From contig CM042145.1 of assembly GCA_023376005.1 (NCBI GenBank), positions 19,887,647 to 19,951,646 of the forward strand: a DNA stretch of 64,000 bases. Direction: 5' to 3'. Below, piece by piece: positions 57,175 to 64,000 of the stretch. Under the pieces are notes generated by a model. The model saw nothing but the letters and a program-made list of their open reading frames with translations. It was not told the origin of the DNA and did no database searches. Position 1 is the stretch's first letter; each line of letters starts with the position of its first letter. A program made the position numbers and the translations under genes. The stretch comes from Doryteuthis pealeii. Its lineage: Eukaryota > Mollusca > Cephalopoda > Myopsida > Loliginidae.

Positions 57175-57960
57175 AGGTACTGGTGTTAGATTCAGAAGGA
57201 TATATATTTTGAGAGAGAAAGCAGAGTCAAACAAAGAAGGAACATTTTCACTGGTTTGGTTAATAATATTCTGCTTTTTCCTTGGTGGACTGTCAAAAAA
57301 AAACAAAAAAAAACTACAATATTTAATTCCTTAATAAATGTATATAAACTGATATAAATACAATGCAATTCATTGTTATAATGATCTTTATTAATAAATT
57401 TCATCAAAACAAATTAATGTGATCGTTCATTGTTGTATTATGAGCAGCTCAATTAAATGACATATTCATTTTTGCAATTATAGATTCCTTCATTGAGATC
57501 AGTAAACCATGCAATACCATCAATAAAAAGCCAAGGAGAGCAAACATAACCAGTCTCTGGCAAAGAGATGAAATGAAAAGCAGATATAAATGTCAACAAG
57601 ATAAAAGCCTGTAGCATTATTGTAGGTTTGCAGTGGCATTGCAAATATGAAAGGTCTGAGCAGCAATCATAACAGCTACAAAGAGGCCAAGACTGCCACT
57701 CAAAGAATGAACAAGATCCTCAGCAGGGAACTAGCAGCAGAAGCAAATCAATCTTTCCAACCATTCCTATGAAATTGTGAAGATTTACAAATGCATAGAA
57801 ATCAATAGGTCAGCATCAATCTTGACTGAAAATCTGTGCAATATTGCAGTAAATCTCATGAAAAAAAAAGAAAGAAAGAAAGAAATAAGACTTTGTGGAA
57901 GAGTTGCAACTTAACAAAAAAAATAATAAATAAATAAAAATTTTAAAAAGCATAGTGTTC
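57175..57960. other. Unannotated DNA
   Basis: The composition is less extreme than in neighbouring stretches. Frames up to 71 aa have no recognisable domain and no clear splice context. Confidence 0.4.
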
Positions 57961-57967
57961 ATTTTTG

Positions 57968-58306
57968 GATTAAAGAAAAGAAAAAAAAAAGAAAAAGAAA
58001 GAAGAAAAAGAAAGAAAGAAAAAAGAAAAAAAAAAAAAAAGAAAAGTGAAAGAAAAAAAAAAGAAAAGTGAAAGAAAAAAAAAAAAGAAAAAAAAGAAAA
58101 GTGAAAGAAAAAAAAAAAGAAAGTGAAAGAAAAAAAAAAGAAAAGAAAAAAAAGAAAAAAAAAAAAAAAAAAAAGTGAAAGAGAAAAAAAGAAAGTGAAA
58201 GAGAAAAAAAAGAAAGAAAAAAAAAAAAAAAAAAGAAAAAAAAAAGAAAGAAAAAAAAAAAAAAAAGAGAAAAGAAAGAAAAAAGAAAAGAAAAAGAAAA
58301 ATGGTG
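57968..58306 (+). repeat. ~340-bp polypurine tract
   Basis: Almost only A and G on the plus strand (AAAGAAAAAG, AAAAGTGAAAG units; a few T from GTGAAAG). The 127-aa Phe/Leu/Ser frame on the other strand and the 68-aa Lys/Glu frame are translations of it. Confidence 0.95.
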
Positions 58307-58746
58307 CACAGTGGATAAAAAGAAAATAGTCAATAACAACATGCCTGTTAAGAAGTACTTTTAATATCTATAAGATGTATAAACAAAGATAATAAAAAAA
58401 AAATCATTTATTCTGTTAAACATTAAAAAGGAGACAAGCTGAAATATGCTATTAAGAAAAGAAAAGTGACAATGCCTGAAAATGTTTAAAAAAAAAAAAA
58501 AAAAAAAACAACATATCTGGATGAGAGTATTAGCATTGAAAGCAAGAGGTTCAATATTGGAGGTCAGGATAGAAAAGCTCTAAAACCATAACCGACAAAA
58601 ATAAACACAAAATTCTAACTTTAAAATAAAAGCAAAAAGCCTGTCTCTAATCCTAAAGCCAATTTTAAGGACTTCTTAAACTTTTTACTTGATGCAACAC
58701 TCTTATAACCAAATTTAATTTCCATTCACCAAAAATAAATTAATTG

Positions 58747-58935
58747 AATATCATCATTGAATAATCACGACAAACAAACTCGGCGAATACCACGTGCGAC
58801 AACACTGGACAGCTGTTTCAACCTAGTTAGGTCTCATCAGCAGTGTATACCTCGATCTCCTCCAGACAGAGATCGAACTGAGAATCCAGAATGTAGAGCC
58901 AGAGACTCTACCGCTAGGTCACCGGCCCACATCCA
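58747..58935 (-). mobile_element. Retrozyme/SINE-like element: tRNA-like head, hammerhead, tail
   Basis: Minus strand: tRNA-like head GGTGACCTAGCGGTAGAGTC and CAGTTCGATCTC (box B), then the hammerhead (58846 down to 58802). The tail GGTATTCGCCGAGTTTGTTT and GTCGTGATTATTCAATG follows. The tail matches the arms of the foldback at 60881-61088 and is related to the H5 tail. No protein coding. Confidence 0.7.
58802..58846 (-). ncRNA. Type I-like hammerhead ribozyme H8
   Basis: Minus strand: stem I ACACTG (58841-58846), CTGATGA (58834-58840), helix II GACCT-AACT-AGGTT (58820-58833; G-U closing pair), GAA (58817-58819) and self-complementary stem III ACAGCTGT (58809-58816). The C at 58808 gives a GUC cleavage triplet, and CAGTGT (58802-58807) pairs perfectly with stem I. 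All core residues are canonical; the best ribozyme candidate in the window. Confidence 0.85.
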
Positions 58936-59068
58936 CACACAAAACTTGCCAAATCAACCTGTCAATGATAAATGCTATAACCTAGTGTGGCGTGAAGCTG
59001 GATCCACAACATAACAGAGGACACGGTTACCTCTCGGAGTCACAACTTCTCTTAAATTACAAAACAAC

Positions 59069-59399
59069 TACCATATTTGACTGCATATAGGACGCACTTT
59101 TTTTCCCAAAAAATTTTGGCTAAAAAAATTGACCTGCATCTTATACATCGTAGGTGAAGTTTGAAGTTTTATTATTATTAATTTTATTATTATCATTATT
59201 TCCTGCTATTGAGATGTCTTGTGTGTGCTTATTGCTTGTCTGTACTGCCAAATCGCTTTTATACAGCTATGTTTCTGCTTGTGTAATGCACAGCTAGACT
59301 GTTTTCAGCAATATATGCTTAAAGACACTAAAAACTTTTTTTTCCTGAATCTGACCCGCTGAAATGGGGGTGCATCTTATATGCCGTCAAATATGGTAA
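59069..59399. mobile_element. TIR element with TACCATATTTGAC ends
   Basis: Ends TACCATATTTGACTGCATAT and its imperfect complement ATATGCCGTCAAATATGGTA, with ~28-bp inverted repeats. It shares CTGAATCTGACCxGCTGAAA with 11250-11699. Non-autonomous DNA transposon. Confidence 0.8.
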
Positions 59400-59558
59400 T
59401 TTACAAGTGTTTAAAACAATTTATACGATCGGTTTGGTTTCTTTATTTAATGGCATATCATATTTGTGAAAAATAAACTTTTGGTATCTTTTGCTTAGAA
59501 GAAAATCAAGTTTTCTTTATAAAATGTATTGATACAGGTGTACTTATGGGTGATATTG

Positions 59559-60008
59559 GGTAATTTTCACCTTTAGTTGTTAAAATTCCTAGCAAATAAG
59601 GCAATTAGAGTAACCTCCCTTGATTTTCACTTTGAACTAAACCAGCAGCTATTTTGAAAGTCTCCGTGCGAAATAAACAAATCTTAGAAACTTTTTCGAA
59701 AACAATACAACTGCATACTTTAACACAAAATATCATAAAATGTGTTCTTAATAATAATTAAGTTCATTCCAGGTAATTTTATGCTAGGAATTTAGCCAAC
59801 TGACTTTCACTTTGAAACAAGATGGTAGCCATTTTGAAAGTTCCGTGTGAAATATACAAATCTTAGAATCGTTCGAAAACAATACAAGTGCATGCTTTAA
59901 CACAAAAGTATCATAAAATGTGTTCTTAATAACAATTAAGTTCATTTCAGATAATGCGTACGCACAATTTTATGCTAGGAATTTTAACAACTAAAGGTGA
60001 AAATTACC
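59559..60008. mobile_element. Inverted-repeat element IR8-h, 450 bp, exact 8-bp TSD
   Basis: Ends GGTAATTTTCACCTTTAGTT and its complement. TGATATTG is at 59551-59558 and 60009-60016. Between the ends is an internal direct duplication of ~180 bp (59622-59801 and 59802-59990). The target repeat exists uninterrupted at 40550-40702, which proves the insertion boundaries. Confidence 0.95.
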
Positions 60009-60138
60009 TGATATTGTATTCGCAGTAAGCAATTCAATTCAACAAGAGAAAATACCAAAATGACATTGCAAAACCTTGTCAATAAATTTTTAACTTTTTC
60101 ATTATTCCATTGTTCTGTGTTAAGCTATATTTTATTTT

Positions 60139-60228
60139 CTCGTCACTGGAATAATGTTTGCCTCTCAAACCCTCTTTCATAGGGCCGAAGAGATGATAGT
60201 CTGAGGCAAACATTATTCCAGTGACGAG
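60139..60228. repeat. 26-bp perfect inverted repeat
   Basis: 60139-60164 is the reverse complement of 60203-60228, the start of the mariner-type coding fragment. The inverted piece is therefore a copy of transposase sequence. Confidence 0.9.
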
Positions 60229-60357
60229 GAAGTGAAATCTCTAGTGAAGAAGTGGCTCAAAGAGCGGTCAACAGAATTTTATGGGGCAAGGATACATGCT
60301 CTCATTCAAAGGTGGAAAATTGCTATTGAGAGAAATGGTGACTGTGTGAAGAAGTAG
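60205..60357 (+). pseudogene. Mariner-type transposase C-terminal fragment
   Basis: An open 50-codon frame reads GKHYSSDEEVKSLVKKWLKE, RSTEFYGARIHALIQRWKIA and IERNGDCVKK, then TAG at 60355. This matches the last ~50 residues of mariner-family transposases (SDEEVKxAVxEWL, then RWxKCIxxxGDYVEK). The catalytic core is absent. The DNA to ~60465 (TTTTTGACTCACCCTC) looks like the 3' untranslated end and terminal repeat. Confidence 0.8.
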
Positions 60358-60465
60358 GGATGTGATCCACTGAGGACCAGCTTCATTTTGATGTATGATA
60401 CATGTTCCTGTGTTGGTAATTATACCTGTCCTAAACAAAATGACATTGCTTTTTGACTCACCCTC

Positions 60466-60469
60466 ATAT

Positions 60470-60514
<45 letters not shown>
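60466..60514. repeat. (AT)n microsatellite
   Basis: AT repeat starting at the presumed end of the mariner fragment, so possibly expanded from its TA target. Confidence 0.95.
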
Positions 60515-60519
<5 letters not shown>

Positions 60520-60584
60520 CGGTGTTATATTTTTTAAATATTTTCTTCTCATATATATATATATAACTTAAAATATCAAACATT

Positions 60585-60725
60585 TTACCCTGATGAAGGC
60601 CGTTTTTCTTTGTATGCTTAAATATTCTATAATTTTCTATTATTATTTTATTCTATATTTAAAATGATAATATATAGAATACATGTGTACATGAACAAAC
60701 TCCTGGTCGAAACACGTGTTGGTAA
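60585..60725 (+). ncRNA. Hammerhead-like motif H9 with long helix II
   Basis: CTGATGA (60590-60596), unpaired A, GGCC pairing with GGTC (60705-60708) across a hairpin with ATTCTATA/TATAGAAT, GAA (60709-60711), self-complementary stem III ACACGTGT (60712-60719), T (60720). Stem I pairs GGTAA (60721-60725) with TTACC (60585-60589). Homologue of 46344-46484. Confidence 0.65.
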
Positions 60726-60761
60726 CTGAAATTAAATCAATTTTATCCATTCAACATTTTT

Positions 60762-60769
<8 letters not shown>

Positions 60770-60812
<43 letters not shown>
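60770..60812. repeat. (AT)n microsatellite
   Basis: Follows the H9 element tail directly. Confidence 0.95.
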
Positions 60813-60815
<3 letters not shown>

Positions 60816-60880
60816 GGAATTTGATAATTTGCTTTTGAAGCATTGTTATGTAAAGTATATTATCATCTATATATATTTTT

Positions 60881-61088
60881 AAGGCAATTACAATGTGTAT
60901 ATCGTATAAAATTCGATAATTATTGAAAATAATCATGACAAGCAAATCCGGCGAATAACGTGCGCCACATGGAATGAAACAGCTGTACGATGTGTTCCAC
61001 GTGGCGCACGTTATTCGCCGGCTTTGCTTGTCATGATTATTTTCAATAATTATTGAATTTTATACAACATACACATTGTAATTGCCTT
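60881..61088. repeat. Foldback made of the H8-type tail
   Basis: Arms 60881-60973 and 60994-61088 are near-perfect inverted copies of the tail seen at 58747 (CGTTATTCGCCGG, TTGCTTGTCATGATTATT). The 20-bp centre contains GAAACAGCTGTAC, the 3' half of a hammerhead core; the CTGATGA half is missing. An (AAT)n/(AT)n run follows. Confidence 0.9.
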
Positions 61089-61099
61089 CAAAAAAATAA

Positions 61100-61103
<4 letters not shown>

Positions 61104-61182
<79 letters not shown>
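61104..61182. repeat. (AAT)n then (AT)n microsatellite
   Basis: Triplet repeat passing into dinucleotide repeat next to the foldback. Confidence 0.95.
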
Positions 61183-61185
<3 letters not shown>

Positions 61186-61497
61186 ATATACCAAGCGTGT
61201 TGGTAGATCCTTGCAGAGAGAAAAAACCCGGCAGAGAGTTTGATTGTAAAAATATACTACCAAACATCAACCAGGAAGAAAAAAATTTTTGAAAAAAAGA
61301 AAAGACCAAGATATTCGTACCAACAAAAAATAATCTATTGGTATAGTATTTGGCCAAAAGAAAAAACAATTTATATGTATATATATGTATATAAGATATA
61401 TATATATATTCATATAACCGCTAGGAGAAGCTAATTTGTAAAAAGTGCTCGATACCTAAGTAGAGCCAAGTAATAAGGATATCTACTGAGTCAGACG

Positions 61498-61534
61498 AAC
61501 CTACTATTAGTTTCGCATAAAGCTCTTCAGGGCT
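61498..61534 (-). ncRNA. Hammerhead-like motif H10, left arm
   Basis: Exact mirror of the plus-strand motif at 61552-61588. Confidence 0.6.
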
Positions 61535-61551
61535 AAAATCTGTCAGATTTT

Positions 61552-61588
61552 AGCCCTGAAGAGCTTTATGCGAAACTAATAGTAGGTT
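61552..61588 (+). ncRNA. Hammerhead-like motif H10, right arm
   Basis: CTGAAGA (61556-61562), short helix II GC-TTTAT-GC (61563-61571), GAA (61572-61574), stem III ACT-AAT-AGT (61575-61583), A (61584). Stem I pairs GGTT (61585-61588) with AGCC (61552-61555; one U-G). Helix II has only two pairs, which weakens the case for activity. Confidence 0.6.
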
Positions 61589-61607
61589 CGTCTGACTCAG
61601 TAGATAT

Positions 61608-61610
<3 letters not shown>

Positions 61611-61656
<46 letters not shown>
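61611..61656. repeat. (AT)n microsatellite
   Basis: Directly adjoins the foldback. Confidence 0.95.
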
Positions 61657-61658
<2 letters not shown>

Positions 61659-61659
61659 A

Positions 61660-62280
61660 TAGAATCTTGTTTAGGCTAACAGAGCAGAAGCAAAGAAAGT
61701 TACTCTACAGGTCTAGAAAGCATTGCATTCCTGATAACATAATTAAATCTATCGATTTAAATCAGTTAAAAGACTTTTTTTTTTAATGAGGATAATTTTA
61801 GTATTTTGATAATATAAACTTCTTTCTTCATCCTTAGTAGTTCATGATATGTCTAATATGTCTAGAAAGAAAGTAAACATTCATTACCCAATTCATATAA
61901 GAACACATTTGTTTATGGTACCTTAAGCATATATCCAGGCAAGATTCAATATGGAAACTGGTAATACAACCAAGCCTCTCTTTGAAACCAAGATCTGTTA
62001 GGTAAACTTATGTTTGGACAATACGCCCTCTCAACAGATTTAGCTTAAAAATTATGCAAGATAAATGAACAGGGATATATTTTTTTAAAGCTTTTATTGA
62101 AAATTTAAAATTATTTTTCTACATAGAACCAATACTAAAAATATTTCATCTAAGTTTACCACATTATAAAGGACTGGTTGAACTTCTACACACATTTTCA
62201 TATCGTATGTGAGCCTATCTAATCTGTACTAATATTTACAGAGTGTGTTTATAAAATGGCTTATCCAGTAAATATCCAGC
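61660..62280. other. AT-rich DNA
   Basis: No gene or repeat partner recognised. Confidence 0.45.
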
Positions 62281-62281
62281 C

Positions 62282-62366
62282 ATTGTGCTGAGTTGACGGG
62301 AACCAGTATCAAACCCGGAACTTTGCAATTCCTAGGTGGATGTTCTACCAACTGAGCTAAAAGTCC
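62282..62366 (-). mobile_element. tSINE-1 head fragment
   Basis: The tRNA-like part only: minus strand TTAGCTCAGTTGGTAGAAC and GGTTTGATACTGG. Confidence 0.75.
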
Positions 62367-62386
62367 TTATATAAGAAAAAAGAAGG

Positions 62387-62669
62387 AAGCACGTGGTGTA
62401 ATGGTTAAAGTCATGGGAAATGGACTTGTCGCCCAGAGTTCAAATCCTGGACGTGGTAATTGGATTTCACTTAGCGCTAATACCCTTGGGAAAGGTATGA
62501 ATCCTATTCTCCCTCCAGCTATGGGTAAATAGTAGGGCAGACTGGGCTCTTTAACCTTGGTAGGGCAACTCATCTAGGAGAAGGAAAATTCTGAATTAAA
62601 ACCTGGTAAACTCCGCTTAAGAAATTGACCTTGTGTCACATCCTGCTCGTGCGGAGGGGTTGGTAAATA
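62387..62669 (+). mobile_element. tSINE-2 copy with exact 19-bp target duplication
   Basis: Full length. TATATAAGAAAAAAGAAGG is repeated exactly at 62368-62386 and 62670-62688, so this is a recent insertion. Head CGTGGTGTAATGGTTAAAGT, box B GAGTTCAAATCCTGG. Confidence 0.95.
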
Positions 62670-62800
62670 TATATAAGAAAAAAGAAGGGAAAAAAGCCAG
62701 ACCTAGTGCAAATCTACAAGATTTTCCATGATATTTTACCTAATGTATTGAAAGTTATAAAAATTGCAATCACGTTAGCAATGAATTTACATCTATATTC

Positions 62801-62942
62801 TTGAGTTAAGGTAGTGTGGACATGGATTCAACACCTGGTTACTGACAGTTTCTCACCTATGCAATCTTCAGACCAAGATCACATAGGCGAGAAACTGTCA
62901 GTAACCTGGTGTTGACTCCATGTCCACGCTACTTTAACTCAA
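62801..62942. repeat. Foldback with 61-bp arms and 20-bp centre
   Basis: 62801-62861 pairs with 62882-62942 with few mismatches. The centre supplies the CTGAAGA half of a minus-strand hammerhead whose other half lies in the left arm. Confidence 0.92.
62834..62877 (-). ncRNA. Hammerhead-like ribozyme H11
   Basis: Minus strand: stem I CTTGGT (62872-62877), CTGAAGA (62865-62871), helix II TTGC-ATAG-GTGA (62853-62864; two wobble pairs) and GAA (62850-62852). Stem III ACT-GTC-AGT (62841-62849), A (62840) and ACCAGG (62834-62839) follow. Stem I forms six pairs with one wobble. Core spacing is canonical. Confidence 0.7.
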
Positions 62943-63038
62943 ATATAAACACTGTCAAGGATATTGAGCACTGTCTGCTTGAAAATATAGCACCCATATT
63001 ATCTAATTCTAGAGAGCTCAACTTCCCAGCCTGTGCTC

Positions 63039-63405
63039 TCTACTGAGACAGCATTGTCTCCGCTGGCTGGGTCATGTCCAACGGATGGATGATGGACGAA
63101 TCCCAAGGGACATACTCTAAGCAAAGCTTCTGTTTGGCAAGCGACAGATTGGTCGTCCCCAGTTGTGATTTAAGCAGCAGGCTCTCCGTAGTGGACTATT
63201 CATGTCTGAAGTCACCCTGGCGCAACACCATGAAGTCAAGAGGTCCAGAAGAAAGCGACAGCAACAGAGCACTAGCATCAACATCTTCAGGGCCAGCCTT
63301 CAAATATGGCTACTTACCTCCCAAATGTGGTTGGGACTGTTTTTTGAACATTGGCCTTAACAGTCACAGAAGGTGCTATAACTTCAGGGGCACAAAAAAT
63401 ATATA
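63039..63405 (+). pseudogene. LINE C-terminal fossil, third family
   Basis: Across frames it reads LRQHCLRWLGHVQRMDDGRI, KRQIGRPQL and LRSGLFMSEVTLAQHHEVKR. At the end CGWDCFLNIGLNSHRRC is a CCHC-type finger of the kind that closes some non-LTR retrotransposon ORFs. Several stops and at least one frameshift. The 110-aa frame at 63074 is the wrong frame for most of it. Confidence 0.75.
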
Positions 63406-63483
63406 GTCTTCCAAGACTGCAATGCTGATGATCATTATATATATAGTTATATAGTTAAGTTGTGAGTTGTTTTCAGATCCAAC

Positions 63484-63675
63484 ATGCTCTTTCTCCCCAA
63501 TCTTAAAAATAGTGTGACCCCTCACCAAAAAAGTTGTCTAATTTACAAATTTAAATGCAAATGCAAGGTTTGCTACATTGGGCACACTACTCAAAGATTG
63601 GAGGTTAGAGTAAACCAGCACATTCCATCTGTTATCCGCAACAATAATTTTGACCAGTCTTCTCCACCAAGCAAT

Positions 63676-63680
<5 letters not shown>
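63484..63680 (+). pseudogene. Penelope-like element GIY-YIG endonuclease fragment
   Basis: SCLIYKFKCKCKVCYIGHTT then QRLEVRVNQHIPSVI fits the GIY-YIG nuclease of Penelope-like retroelements (xxVIYxxxCxCxxxYIGxTxRxLxxRxxEHxP). The IY and YIG signature and the RxxxH helix are visible. The C-terminal end is replaced by (AT)n (63678-63710) and nothing of the reverse transcriptase is present. Confidence 0.75.
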
Positions 63681-63713
<33 letters not shown>

Positions 63714-63814
63714 AAACACTATTCTCTTAGTAATGATTAGATTAATTCCTGAACATTAATAATTTTCTTCCTTCATTCTTTATATGAAACTGTGCACAAG
63801 AATGGTGTTTTAAA

Positions 63815-63960
63815 CAAATCCTGAAAGCAGCACCCTACAAAACAGCAGGTGTACGGCCACTTACCTCCCATCTTCCAAACCATCCGAGCAAGACATGCTG
63901 GGCATTACTGGAGGAGTAAGAACAAACTCATAAGCGACAATCTCCTACGGACTCTTCATA
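63815..63960 (+). pseudogene. LINE ORF2 C-terminal fossil
   Basis: KQHPTKQQVYGHLPPIFQTI then RARHAGHYWRSKNKLISDNL; same family as 38095-38397. The later motifs are degraded, and the window ends at 64000, so the full extent is unknown. Confidence 0.75.
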
Positions 63961-64000
63961 GACACACCAGTTTTAGCCAACCAGCATAAGCTGACATTCA

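Larger units (their letters stand above)
61474..61612. repeat. Perfect foldback, 69-bp arms, 1-bp spacer
   Basis: 61474-61542 and 61544-61612 are exact reverse complements around a single T (61543). Each arm holds a complete hammerhead-like motif. On the left the homology of the element continues outward (CTTGGCTCTACTTAGG on minus), while on the right an (AT)n run begins. Confidence 0.95.

Noticed and set aside
58123..58329. Lys/Glu-rich 68-aa protein
   Set aside because: Translation of a polypurine tract.
63074..63406. 110-aa open frame as a host gene
   Set aside because: A neighbouring frame gives clear LINE C-terminal motifs; the open frame joins them only at the terminal CCHC finger.

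Overview
The window looks like a gene-free, repeat-saturated stretch of an animal genome: intergenic DNA or one very large intron. It is AT-rich, with long (AT)n, (GATA)n and (GA)n microsatellites, tRNA-derived SINEs, many short inverted-repeat elements, and decayed retrotransposon and mariner coding pieces. I found no intact host gene, rRNA or functional tRNA gene. Long open frames such as the Ser/Ile/Tyr/Leu-rich ones at 5335-6423 are translated microsatellite. The repeat style recalls molluscs, and tentatively a cephalopod, but no host gene is present to prove that.

Layout. 1-6.4 kb: Rep-A and SINE copies, then an ~850-bp GATA/GAGATA satellite. 6.6-8.4 kb: two ~0.4-kb inverted-repeat elements with 8-bp target duplications and a perfect 48-bp palindrome. 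10-16 kb: SINE, TIR elements and a LINE C-terminal fossil. 16-19 kb: a cluster of hammerhead-like motifs, several inside foldback elements. 19-31 kb: GC-rich Rep-G, a duplicated transposase-like segment, further inverted-repeat elements and MITE-C copies. 31-35 kb: the quietest, most unique-looking DNA. 35-44 kb: dense Rep-A, SINE and LINE fossils. 44-47 kb: four hammerhead-related loci and a 52-bp tandem array. 47-58 kb: SINEs, a LINE fossil and a nested TIR/SINE composite. 58-63 kb: a second hammerhead cluster, a mariner fossil and three foldbacks. 63-64 kb: LINE and Penelope-like fragments running to the window edge.

Main result. I read at least eleven loci carrying the hammerhead ribozyme core (CUGANGA, helix II, GAAA), on both strands. 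At nearly all of them the sequence after GAA is a short self-complementary or 3-bp stem III. At most of them the bases before CUGANGA pair with the bases after the predicted cleavage position (stem I). One homologous pair (46344 and 60585) shows a compensatory G-C to A-U change in stem I. Two loci combine a tRNA-like head, a hammerhead and a related 3' tail, so they look like retrozyme-like or SINE-like elements. Six loci have the motif, or half of it, in a near-perfect foldback, sometimes with target duplications.

Second result. A group of inverted-repeat elements shares GG...CC ends and 8-bp target duplications. Two of them can be checked against empty sites inside this window.

All coordinates were read by eye. 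Ends of diverged repeats are approximate; the ends of elements with stated target duplications were counted base by base.
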